A DNA stretch of 8,414 nt from Lysobacterales bacterium (GCA_026193295.1 JAPHSB010000105.1:1-8414), one strand, 5' to 3'. Positions 1 through 5,670 are shown, numbered from the stretch's first letter. A program made the numbers and translations. The notes: generated from the letters alone by a model not told the origin.

Positions 1-562
1 CATACCGGGCAGTATGCGCAAACGCCTTGCTGGCCAGTCTGAACCGCGTGGCTGCGCAAACCGAGCCGCTTGATAACAGTTCATCTGTCACCACTGCATA
101 ATCGGCGGGGTCTACGACTACCGATACGCGGGCATGGTTTTTGGCGGCTGCGCGGACCATCGCCGGACCGCCGATATCGATGTTCTCGATAGCGTCCTCG
201 AAACTGCAACCGGGCTGGCCGGTGACCGCCTCGAAGGGGTACAGGTTGATCACCGCCAGGTCGATGCGAGGAATATCCTGTGCAGACATCACCGCGTCAT
301 CCTCGCCTGCGCGGCCGAGCAGGCCGCCGTGGATCCGGGGGTGCAGCGTCTTGACCCGCCCCCCCATGATCTCTGGGGAGCCGGTGTAGTCGGAAACCTC
401 GGTGACCGGCAGGCCGGCCTCGCTCAGTGTCCTGGCCGTGCCGCCGGTGCTCAGCAGGGCAAAACCCATGGCAACCAGCTGCGTGGCGAACTCCACGATG
501 CCGGTTTTGTCCGAGACACTGATCAGTGCGAACGCACTGCCGGGTGCGGGAGGGGTGTTCAT
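1..562 (-). CDS. purH: Bifunctional purine biosynthesis protein PurH, N-terminal part
   Basis: Bifunctional AICAR formyltransferase / IMP cyclohydrolase, the last two steps of IMP synthesis in the cytoplasm. The gene runs off the left edge: 187 residues are visible of a family length near 530. What is seen is the N-terminal IMP cyclohydrolase (MGS-like) domain and the beginning of the next domain. Recognisable signatures are ALISVSDKTGIVEFA (residues 12-26), LLSTGGTA (36-43), VSDYTGSPEIMGGRVKTLHP (56-75) and ENIDIGGPAMVRAAAKN (126-142), all highly conserved in PurH. The ATG at 562-560 is preceded by GAGAA about 8 bases upstream, which overlaps the fis stop codon, so translation is probably coupled to fis. 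It lies 9 bases after fis on the same strand. The fis-purH(-purD) order is known from other gammaproteobacteria; purD would be expected just beyond the window. Identity is secure. Confidence 0.97.
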   Translation of the reverse strand, partial: MNTPPAPGSAFALISVSDKTGIVEFATQLVAMGFALLSTGGTARTLSEAGLPVTEVSDYTGSPEIMGGRVKTLHPRIHGGLLGRAGEDDAVMSAQDIPRIDLAVINLYPFEAVTGQPGCSFEDAIENIDIGGPAMVRAAAKNHARVSVVVDPADYAVVTDELLSSGSVCAATRFRLASKAFAHTARY

Positions 563-571
563 GCGCTGTTC

Positions 572-847
572 TCAGTACCTGCCGTTGGTTACCGGAATGT
601 CGTAACGGTCCAATTTGGCCCGTAACGTATTGCGGGTCATGCCGAGGATCTTCGCGGTCTGCGACTGGTTGCCGTTGGTATAGCGCAGGACTTCTTCGAT
701 CAGGGGTGGTTCGACTTCGGCCATCAGCACGCGATACAGACACTCGGGTTGGGACTGGCCCATGTCCTCCAGGTAACGGCGAATGGCTGTTTGAACATTT
801 TGTCGGAGGGGTATCGGATTATCCGCTTCTGAGGCAGATTTTTTCAT
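572..847 (-). CDS. fis: DNA-binding protein Fis
   Basis: Nucleoid-associated protein Fis, a homodimer that bends DNA and regulates stable-RNA and growth-phase genes. The 91-residue product is close to the E. coli length of 98. The dimerisation helices include YRVLMAEVEPPLIEEVLRYT (38-57), followed by GNQSQTAKILGMTRNTLR (59-76), the helix-turn-helix typical of Fis, and a short basic tail. I chose the ATG at 847-845, which gives a normal-length N-terminus (MKKSASEADN) and has a purine-rich GAAGAG upstream. A TTG at 892 would add 15 residues and has less support. It sits 9 bases before purH and 128 bases after the DUF3426 gene. In Pseudomonas the tRNA-dihydrouridine synthase dusB lies directly upstream of fis; here it is absent and DUF3426 takes that place. 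Confidence 0.95.
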   Translation of the reverse strand: MKKSASEADNPIPLRQNVQTAIRRYLEDMGQSQPECLYRVLMAEVEPPLIEEVLRYTNGNQSQTAKILGMTRNTLRAKLDRYDIPVTNGRY

Positions 848-975
848 TTTTACGTGCTCTTCAAGGACCAGTCCGGGGCCTGTTTTGCCCAAAAATCTAA
901 GGCGTCATCGGAACCTGTAACCCTAACACATCGGACGGCGAATGTGCGAACAGGGCGGTTGGAAAACACGGGCCG
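848..975. other. 128-base gap upstream of fis
   Basis: This is the largest gap in the leftward gene cluster, and I see no open reading frame in it. Read on the minus strand it holds a modest AT-rich patch (GTGTTAGGGTTACAGG, around 920-937) that could be a weak -10 region, and GGGC-(7 bases)-GCCC as a small stem. Because fis is usually strongly regulated, an internal promoter is plausible here, but no element matches a consensus well. No intrinsic terminator (stem plus T run) is visible, so read-through from the upstream genes is also possible. Confidence 0.35.
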
Positions 976-1740
976 TCACCTGAATTCCAACTCGAAGCCA
1001 ACAGCCTGCACGCCGGGGTCCACGAGGTCGAGGACCAGCGGGAGATAGGCCTGCGGCACCATGCCGGCGCCCGGTGCGCTTTCGGGGTCGAGGAAGTCCG
1101 ATGGGGCGAAGCGCTGACGCAGAACCACCTCGCCGGTGGCGTTGAGCAGGGTTACTTCAATAGCCGGGTAGGGCTGGATTCTCGCTGCCCGGTTTACGAT
1201 GGTGGCGCTCAGACGCAAGTGGCCCGGCAGGTAAGGGTGGCTGGTCAGCTCCCGGTTGACCAGGTGGATTCGCTCGAGGTCACGGAAGGGTTTGGCCGGT
1301 GGCGGTTGACGCAGGCCCAGGCGTACGAGGGTGGATTCGACTTCAGGGCGCTCCAGCAGTGGCTTGCCCTGGAATTCTGCCCATTGCCAGGTTGCCACTG
1401 CCAGCACCACGATCGCGCCGGCTATCCAGGCCGTTCGTGCGAGCCACCGCCAACCGCCGCCGGTCGCTGCCGCACCCTCGGCATCGGAATCGCCCAGGCC
1501 GGCGCCGGTGGGTGCTTGCCGGGATTGCGCAGCCCGCTCCAGGTCGAGCGACAGGCCCAGTACCGGCATCTCGCCGGGCTGTGGTGGCTTCGCACCGGCT
1601 TGCGGCCACTCATCGAACAGCGATTCCAGTGCGCTGCTGACCTTGTTGCATTTACCGCAGCGGTAACGCCCGGCGTCGACCACCAGCAGCGCGGCGTTGA
1701 CCGGGTGAACCGTGTGACAACCGGGGCAGCGGGTATACAC
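976..1740 (-). CDS. Zinc-ribbon and DUF3426 membrane protein
   Basis: Protein of unknown function with a three-part layout. Residues 1-40 form an MJ0042-type zinc ribbon starting MYTRCPGC, with metal-binding cysteines C5, C8, C28 and C31. A low-complexity Pro/Gly/Ala linker follows. A single transmembrane helix lies at about residues 98-122 (WRWLARTAWIAGAIVVLAVA), and a DUF3426 beta-rich domain runs to the end (LRLSATIVNRA near 166, final AVGFELEFR). The predicted topology is zinc ribbon in the cytoplasm and DUF3426 outside the inner membrane. Start is GTG at 1740-1738; the ribbon begins immediately after it, as in relatives, and the Shine-Dalgarno is weak. The gene begins 1 base after the DUF4124 stop, suggesting coupled translation. 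In many gammaproteobacteria this family lies close to prmA, dusB, fis and purH, so its presence before fis is expected. At 254 residues it appears complete. Confidence 0.9.
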   Translation of the reverse strand: MYTRCPGCHTVHPVNAALLVVDAGRYRCGKCNKVSSALESLFDEWPQAGAKPPQPGEMPVLGLSLDLERAAQSRQAPTGAGLGDSDAEGAAATGGGWRWLARTAWIAGAIVVLAVATWQWAEFQGKPLLERPEVESTLVRLGLRQPPPAKPFRDLERIHLVNRELTSHPYLPGHLRLSATIVNRAARIQPYPAIEVTLLNATGEVVLRQRFAPSDFLDPESAPGAGMVPQAYLPLVLDLVDPGVQAVGFELEFR

Positions 1741-1741
1741 C

Positions 1742-2437
1742 TCAGCTGTCCGGGGATTCCTCGGACCAGGTTTCTATCAGGTACCGGTAACGGCTCAGCT
1801 GTTTGTCGAAATCCTCGCGGATGGAGTCCTCCCGCTGTCGCAGGCCGGCCAGTGACCCCGAGTTGGCGGCCAGGGCATTGCGCAGCTTTTTGACTTCATG
1901 GGTCGTTGCCGCTTCAACCGGCAGGCCGGCGCGCTGCCGCTCGGCCGCAACCCGGATTTGCCCGCGGTAGGCCTCGTTCATGCTGGCGCGAGATCCTTCG
2001 AGCAGACGGCGATCGTAGTTCAGCTGCTTGATCTCCACGTTCATCGCGTCGACGATTTCCTGTTCGGACTCGTAGCGCAGCATCAGGAAATTGTCCATGC
2101 GCTGCTGCAATTCGGTTTCCGAGTACAGGGCCTTGGGCCGGGGCAGGCCGGAGGCGTCGCGCGGAAGCTCTTGCGGCTCGTCCTTTGTCGGCACTTTCGG
2201 CGGCGGTGGCTTGGGCGTCAGGGTCTGATCTTCATCGGTCACGATGCCCTGCCGATTGAGGACGTCGAAGCCACTGTCCTTGTAATCCGGTGGCAGCGAC
2301 TCGCTGTAGTGGACCTCGCCGTTTTCATCCACCCAGCGGTAGACTTCCGCGGCGCCGGCCGGGGTCGCCCACACCGCGGCAACGAGCAGAGCGCCGGCGA
2401 TCGATGCAAAGATTGCTGATTTAAGTCTGGCTTCCAT
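1742..2437 (-). CDS. Secreted DUF4124 domain protein
   Basis: Predicted exported protein of 231 residues with unknown function. The N-terminus is a clear signal peptide: MEARLK, a hydrophobic stretch at about 8-24, and a likely signal peptidase I site near residues 29-30 (PAGAA). The mature protein starts with a DUF4124 motif, EVYRWVDENGEVHYSESLP (31-49), a short beta domain seen in many proteobacterial envelope proteins. A proline-rich linker (PKPPPPKVP, about 76-84) and a charged, probably helical region (about 105-225, many Glu, Arg and Gln) follow. I chose ATG 2437-2435 because AGGGA lies 5 bases upstream and the signal peptide begins there; an ATG 33 bases earlier would put an odd extension before it. 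The gene overlaps the end of pyrE by 17 bases and ends 1 base before the DUF3426 gene, so all three are probably co-transcribed. The biological role is unknown. Confidence 0.88.
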   Translation of the reverse strand: MEARLKSAIFASIAGALLVAAVWATPAGAAEVYRWVDENGEVHYSESLPPDYKDSGFDVLNRQGIVTDEDQTLTPKPPPPKVPTKDEPQELPRDASGLPRPKALYSETELQQRMDNFLMLRYESEQEIVDAMNVEIKQLNYDRRLLEGSRASMNEAYRGQIRVAAERQRAGLPVEAATTHEVKKLRNALAANSGSLAGLRQREDSIREDFDKQLSRYRYLIETWSEESPDS

Positions 2438-3071
2438 AACGTTCCCTGTAATCCTGAATGGCCTGAACATCGACTCTTTCCTGCGGCTGCGCGGCGAGGT
2501 GCCGGATCAGATCGTCCAGCCCCGCGATCGAGATGCAGGGTATGCCGAATTCGGTGTTGACTTCCTGCGCGGCCGAGCGTGCTCCGCTGCCGCGCTCCTG
2601 CCGATCGAGTGCGATGGCAATGCCGGCGGGTTCGGCGCCGGCCACACGAATGGTGTTGATCGATTCCCGCACCGAGGTGCCGGCGGAGATGACGTCGTCG
2701 ATGATCAGCACCCTGCCGGCCAGTGGCGCTCCAACGATGGTGCCGCCCTCTCCATGGTCCTTTACTTCCTTCCTGTTGAAGGCGAACGGGACATTCCGCC
2801 GATGGCCGGTATGCAGTGCGACGGCAGTTGCGGCGGCCAGCGGGATGCCCTTGTAGGCCGGTCCGAACAGCATGTCAAACGCGACGCCGGACTGCAGTAT
2901 CGCGTCCGCATAACACTGAGCGAGGCCAGCCAACGAGGCGCCATCGTCGAACCCGCCGGCGTTGAAGAAATACGGGCTGACACGCCCCGACTTGAGCGTG
3001 AAGCTGCCGAACCTGAGGTTGCCTTTGTTCAAGGCCAGCTCAAAAAAACGGCTTTTGTAGTCCTGCGTCAT
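2421..3071 (-). CDS. pyrE: Orotate phosphoribosyltransferase
   Basis: Converts orotate and PRPP to orotidine 5'-phosphate in de novo pyrimidine synthesis; cytoplasmic and dimeric in the family. The 216-residue length agrees with E. coli PyrE (213). Visible signatures are FTLKSGRVSPYFFNAG (24-39), FGPAYKGIPLA (69-79), the flexible catalytic loop region FNRKEVKDHGEGG (98-110), and the PRPP-binding motif VLIIDDVISAGTS (121-133). The ATG at 3071-3069 has GGAAG 9 bases upstream. The gene opens a leftward cluster (DUF4124, DUF3426, fis, purH) and is divergent from the exonuclease III gene, an arrangement also seen for pyrE and crc in pseudomonads. The leader contains a strong hairpin but no rph-pyrE type attenuator, because no T run follows it. 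Confidence 0.97.
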   Translation of the reverse strand: MTQDYKSRFFELALNKGNLRFGSFTLKSGRVSPYFFNAGGFDDGASLAGLAQCYADAILQSGVAFDMLFGPAYKGIPLAAATAVALHTGHRRNVPFAFNRKEVKDHGEGGTIVGAPLAGRVLIIDDVISAGTSVRESINTIRVAGAEPAGIAIALDRQERGSGARSAAQEVNTEFGIPCISIAGLDDLIRHLAAQPQERVDVQAIQDYRERYGSQT

Positions 3072-3099
3072 CGAATCGCGCTTCCATGCTCCCTTGGCA

Positions 3100-3118
3100 A
3101 CCCCGGGTGGCCCGGGGT
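3100..3118. repeat. GC-rich inverted repeat in the pyrE leader
   Basis: A perfect inverted repeat, A-CCCCGGG-TGG-CCCGGGG-T, has 8-base arms and a 3-base centre. In pyrE mRNA it would form a very stable hairpin ending about 28 bases before the start codon, and very near the 5' end if the candidate pyrE promoter at 3128-3136 is right. Neither strand has a following T run, so it is not an intrinsic terminator. It could be a 5' stabilising stem, a regulatory leader structure or a protein-binding site. Confidence 0.6.
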
Positions 3119-3127
3119 CCGATAATT

Positions 3128-3136
3128 AGTATGCCA
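3128..3136 (-). promoter_or_regulatory. Candidate extended -10 promoter for pyrE
   Basis: On the minus strand the sequence reads TGGCATACT, a TGn element plus a -10 hexamer with 4 of 6 consensus matches. It lies in the only AT-rich part of the pyrE / exonuclease III gap. No good -35 is found 17 bases upstream, so it would depend on the extended -10. The predicted start is near 3120, just before the hairpin. Confidence 0.35.
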
Positions 3137-3142
3137 AAAATT

Positions 3143-3151
3143 TGCTATGCT
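3143..3151 (+). promoter_or_regulatory. Candidate extended -10 promoter for exonuclease III gene
   Basis: The plus strand reads TGCTATGCT, a TGn element plus TATGCT (4 of 6). The predicted start is near 3158, giving a leader of about 48 bases that includes the 10-base palindrome TCAGATCTGA at 3162-3171. The -35 region (around 3123-3128) is poor and coincides with the pyrE -10 candidate, so the two promoters would compete for polymerase. Confidence 0.35.
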
Positions 3152-3205
3152 GGCCCACAATTCAGATCTGACCTCAACTATCAGGATTCCGGGAGCACCG
3201 CGGGA

Positions 3206-3991
3206 ATGCGCATCATCACGCTGAATGCCAATGGCATTCGGGCTGCCGCCAGCAAGGGCTTTTTCGATTGGATGCACCGCCAGGACGCCGACGTGGTCTG
3301 CATCCAGGAAACCAAGGCGCAACACCCCCAGCTGGGCGATCGCCATTTCTTTCCCCCCGGCTACCATGTCTACTATCACGACGCGGTGCGCAAGGGCTAC
3401 AGTGGCGTGGCGATCTATTCTCGGCATCAGCCGGATCGCGTGCACTACGGCCTGGGTTGGGACGTGATGGACAGCGAAGGGCGCTGGCTCCAGGCCGATT
3501 TCGGTGAGCTGTCGGTCGTTTCGCTGTACCTGCCTTCCGGCTCATCCAAGGAAGAGCGTCAGCAGGTCAAATTCCAGTGCATGGACTACCTGCAACCATT
3601 GCTGGCCGGGATGGCTGGTGATGGCCGTCAGTACATCATCTGCGGCGATTGGAACATCGCGCACAGGAAGATCGATATCAAGAACTGGCGGGGCAATCTC
3701 AAGAGCTCGGGGTTCCTGCCCGAGGAACGGGCCTGGATGGACCAGTTGTTTGGTCCGGTAGGCATGGCGGACGCCTTTCGCCAAGTCGATCCGCGCGAGG
3801 AACAATACACCTGGTGGTCGAACCGGGGGCGGGCCTGGGACAACAATACCGGTTGGCGCATCGATTACCAGGTGACGACGCCCACCGTCGCCGACCAGGC
3901 GACCCGCGCTGAGATTTACAGGGAGCAGCGCTTTTCGGACCATGCGCCGTTGATCATGGATTACGACCTGGACCCACCGCTCCGTGGGTGA
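3206..3991 (+). CDS. xthA: Exodeoxyribonuclease III family AP endonuclease (at the Crc position)
   Basis: A 261-residue member of the endonuclease/exonuclease/phosphatase fold, acting in base-excision repair by cutting at abasic sites and degrading 3' ends. The start MRIITLNANGIRAAASKGFF is typical. The active-site set is complete: N7, E35 (VCIQETKAQ), Y108 (SLYLPSG), D148 and N150 (CGDWN), D220 (WRIDYQ), D245 and H246 (SDHAPL). The ATG at 3206 has GGGAG 10 bases upstream; the frame is open 40 codons further back, but that part is unlike the family and overlaps the promoter region. It is divergent from pyrE, the same place held in Pseudomonas by crc, whose product belongs to this fold but has lost catalytic residues. 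Segments such as IKNWR and GFLPEERAW resemble Crc from memory, so this may be the active relative of that lineage. It overlaps the next gene by 8 bases. Confidence 0.92.
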   Translation: MRIITLNANGIRAAASKGFFDWMHRQDADVVCIQETKAQHPQLGDRHFFPPGYHVYYHDAVRKGYSGVAIYSRHQPDRVHYGLGWDVMDSEGRWLQADFGELSVVSLYLPSGSSKEERQQVKFQCMDYLQPLLAGMAGDGRQYIICGDWNIAHRKIDIKNWRGNLKSSGFLPEERAWMDQLFGPVGMADAFRQVDPREEQYTWWSNRGRAWDNNTGWRIDYQVTTPTVADQATRAEIYREQRFSDHAPLIMDYDLDPPLRG

Positions 3992-5237
3992 ATTGTCAAC
4001 GCAGGCGTCACCGCGCCGCTGGACAGAGATCCTGTTCAGCCGCCGGATGCTGATCTGCATCTTTATCGGCTTCAGCTCCGGAATGCCGCTGTACGTGCTG
4101 ATCCAACTCGTGCCGGCCTGGCTGCGCAGCAACGGCGTGGACCTGGCGACTATCGGCCTGTTCTCGCTGGTGGCCTTGCCTTACACCTGGAAATTCCTGT
4201 GGTCGCCACTGATGGACCGCTTCGCGCTTCCGTTCCTGGGCCGCCGGCGCGGTTGGGCGTTGATCACGCAGCTGGCCTTGCTGGGGGCCATCGGCATGCT
4301 GGGACTGTTCGACCCGCGGGAGTCGCTGCAGGCCATCATCGCCCTGGTGTTCGTCGTTGCCCTGTTTTCGGCCAGCCAGGACATCGTGATCGACGCCTAT
4401 CGACGGGAGTTGCTGGCCGACGATGAGCTGGGTACCGGCAACTCATTTTTCATCAATGCCTACCGCCTGTCGTCGCTGGTACCGGGCTCGCTGGCGCTGA
4501 TTCTGTCAGATTTCCTGCCCTGGACCACCGTTTACTGGGTGACGGCGAGCTTCATGCTGGTGGGCGTGATAACGACCCTGGTGATCCGCGAGGTCAGCGA
4601 CGACAGCCTGGCGCCTCACAGCTTGCGCGAGGCCGTGATCGAACCATTTCGCGAGTTCTTCCGGCGCGACGGCGTGCCCGCTGCGCTCGCCATTCTGGCG
4701 TTCATGTTCCTCTATAAGCTGGGTGACAACATGGCCACGGCCTTGGCTACCCCGTTTTACCTGGACATGGGATTCAGCCGTACCGAGATCGGCACGATCG
4801 CCAAGGCGGCGGCGCTGTGGTCGGTCATTGCCGGTTCTGTGATCGGCGGCATCGCCATGCTGAAGATGAGCATCAACCGCGCCCTGTGGTTGTTCGGCTT
4901 CGTACAGCTCATCACGATCCTGGGCTTTGCCTGGCTGAGCGTCGTCGGCCACAACCCCTCCGGCCTCTTCATGGTGGTTAGCGCCGAGTATCTCGGTGTC
5001 GGATTAGGAACTGTGGCGCTGACGGCCTACATTGCGCGCGAAACCAGCCGGGCCTTCACGGCCACCCAGTTCGCGCTGTTCACGAGTTTCATTGCCGTGC
5101 CGCGGACATTCGCCAATGCCAGCACCGGCTTCCTGATCGAGGCGATGGGTTACACCAATTTCTTCCTGCTGTGCACGGCGGTCGCCGTGCCCGGTATGTT
5201 GATGCTGCTCAAGGTGGCGCCGTGGAAAGAAGGATGA
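3984..5237 (+). CDS. ampG: AmpG-like muropeptide permease (MFS)
   Basis: Inner-membrane major facilitator protein of 417 residues with about 12 hydrophobic segments (first at about 22-46, last near 382-400). AmpG-type signatures are GFSSGMPLYVL (29-39), ATIGLFSLVALPYTWKFLWS (55-74) followed by PLMDR, GRRRGW (86-91) and SQDIVIDAYRREL (131-143). AmpG imports 1,6-anhydromuropeptides for peptidoglycan recycling and, where ampR/ampC exist, supplies the beta-lactamase inducer. E. coli AmpG is longer (491 residues) because of extra C-terminal segments; this shorter form occurs in other bacteria. The start is GTG 3984, overlapping the xthA stop by 8 bases with no clear Shine-Dalgarno, implying coupled translation. 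An ATG at 4047 would cut into the first membrane helix. I recall a described ampN-ampG operon in Stenotrophomonas but cannot confirm that ampN is this nuclease. Substrate assignment rests on family resemblance. Confidence 0.85.
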   Translation: MGELSTQASPRRWTEILFSRRMLICIFIGFSSGMPLYVLIQLVPAWLRSNGVDLATIGLFSLVALPYTWKFLWSPLMDRFALPFLGRRRGWALITQLALLGAIGMLGLFDPRESLQAIIALVFVVALFSASQDIVIDAYRRELLADDELGTGNSFFINAYRLSSLVPGSLALILSDFLPWTTVYWVTASFMLVGVITTLVIREVSDDSLAPHSLREAVIEPFREFFRRDGVPAALAILAFMFLYKLGDNMATALATPFYLDMGFSRTEIGTIAKAAALWSVIAGSVIGGIAMLKMSINRALWLFGFVQLITILGFAWLSVVGHNPSGLFMVVSAEYLGVGLGTVALTAYIARETSRAFTATQFALFTSFIAVPRTFANASTGFLIEAMGYTNFFLLCTAVAVPGMLMLLKVAPWKEG

Positions 5238-5276
5238 CCTCTGCCAGCGGCCGGCCATCCGGATGAGTTCGGTTCC

Positions 5277-5390
5277 TTAGCCGATCAGTGAGAACAAACC
5301 GATCAAGCCCAAGAGCAACCAGCCTGCGACTGTCCACCCGGCAACCATTGCGAAGCCGGCTTTGATTACGTCTGTTAGCGCAGTTTTCAT
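5277..5390 (-). CDS. Small hydrophobic membrane protein, 37 residues
   Basis: A short reading frame encoding MKTALTDVIKAGFAMVAGW and then a hydrophobic stretch to a C-terminal LIG, ending in TAA. Residues about 11-36 form one predicted transmembrane helix. The N-terminus carries K2, D7 and K10, and the helix has glycines at 12, 18, 23, 28, 31 and 37 with a repeated AGW at 17-19 and 22-24, so one face could pack against a partner. Support for translation: ATG at 5390-5388, GGGAG exactly 7 bases upstream, a second purine box AAGGAG 15 bases upstream, and a coherent membrane-protein composition. It is convergent with ampG, with 39 bases between the stops and no visible terminator. A long structured leader precedes it. 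I do not recognise the family. It could be a small regulator of a membrane protein or a type I toxin-like peptide; neither is shown. Confidence 0.68.
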   Translation of the reverse strand: MKTALTDVIKAGFAMVAGWTVAGWLLLGLIGLFSLIG

Positions 5391-5416
5391 GATCTGACTC
5401 CCGTGCTCCTTGCTGA

Positions 5417-5452
5417 GAGGCGCTTGCTCCGGTTACCCGGAAGAAGCGCCTC
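5417..5452 (-). other. Strong leader hairpin with GNRA-type loop
   Basis: Near-perfect 36-base hairpin. The outer stem GAGGCGCTT/AAGCGCCTC is 9 base pairs, followed by a 2x2 internal mismatch and then an inner stem TCCGG/CCGGA of 5 base pairs with a 4-base loop. On the minus strand the loop reads GTAA, a GNRA tetraloop closed by G-C; on the plus strand it is TTAC. This favours function as RNA transcribed leftward, in the leader of the small membrane protein, ending 26 bases before its ATG. It is not followed by a T run on the minus strand; on the plus strand only GTTT follows, so terminator activity would be weak. Possible roles are a leader regulatory element, an RNA-stabilising stem, or part of a small RNA. 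Confidence 0.65.
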
Positions 5453-5454
5453 GT

Positions 5455-5470
5455 TTAATCCATTAATCCA
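5455..5470. repeat. Tandem 8-mer
   Basis: Two exact adjacent copies of TTAATCCA (TGGATTAA on the minus strand), directly next to the leader hairpin. Too short to assign a role; it could be chance in an AT-rich stretch or half-sites of an operator. Confidence 0.5.
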
Positions 5471-5506
5471 GTCAGCGACTTCACTTAGATAAATACAAGA
5501 AACGGG

Positions 5507-5522
5507 CCAGATCAATCCAGAT
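5507..5522. repeat. Direct repeat with 10-base period
   Basis: CCAGAT occurs twice with starts 10 bases apart (CCAGATCAAT then CCAGAT), flanked by GGGC and GCCC. It lies just downstream of the candidate -10 at 5528-5533, where a repressor site would act. The one-helical-turn spacing is suggestive only. Confidence 0.3.
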
Positions 5523-5527
5523 TAGCC

Positions 5528-5533
5528 CTTATA
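5528..5533 (-). promoter_or_regulatory. Candidate -10 for the small membrane protein gene
   Basis: On the minus strand TATAAG matches 5 of 6 positions of the sigma-70 -10 consensus and lies in the most AT-rich part of the gap. The best -35 (TTAACT, 4 of 6) is only 15 bases upstream, shorter than ideal. Transcription would start near 5521, giving a leader of about 130 bases that contains the repeat, the tandem 8-mer and the hairpin. Confidence 0.35.
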
Positions 5534-5621
5534 GTATTTAAATCAATTAGTTAACCAGAATTGCCGTGGCGGCCGAAACGACCGGAAGTGCCCCAATTTG
5601 TCAGAATGGTTGACGATTTGC

Positions 5622-5637
5622 CGCATCGCTGGATGCG
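5622..5637. repeat. Small hairpin downstream of the cyclase gene
   Basis: CGCATC-GCTG-GATGCG, a perfect 6-base-pair stem with a 4-base loop, 49 bases beyond the cyclase stop codon. No T run follows on the minus strand, so it may protect the mRNA 3' end rather than terminate transcription. Confidence 0.4.
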
Positions 5638-5670
5638 CGGGCTGCCGAGAGGATGCCCGGTCGTCCTTCC

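Noticed and set aside
1219..1893. Plus-strand frame opposite the DUF3426 and DUF4124 genes
   Set aside because: Shadow of two real minus-strand genes; it has no ribosome site or recognisable composition.
3100..3118. rph-pyrE type UTP-sensitive attenuator
   Set aside because: The hairpin lacks a following T run on the pyrE strand and no leader reading frame was seen, so the enteric mechanism is not supported.
3086..3205. 40-codon N-terminal extension of exonuclease III
   Set aside because: It covers the GC hairpin and both promoter candidates, and family proteins begin at MRII; ATG 3206 has a ribosome site.
5417..5452. Intrinsic terminator for ampG or the cyclase
   Set aside because: On the plus strand it is 180 bases beyond ampG and followed only by GTTT; on the minus strand no T run follows.
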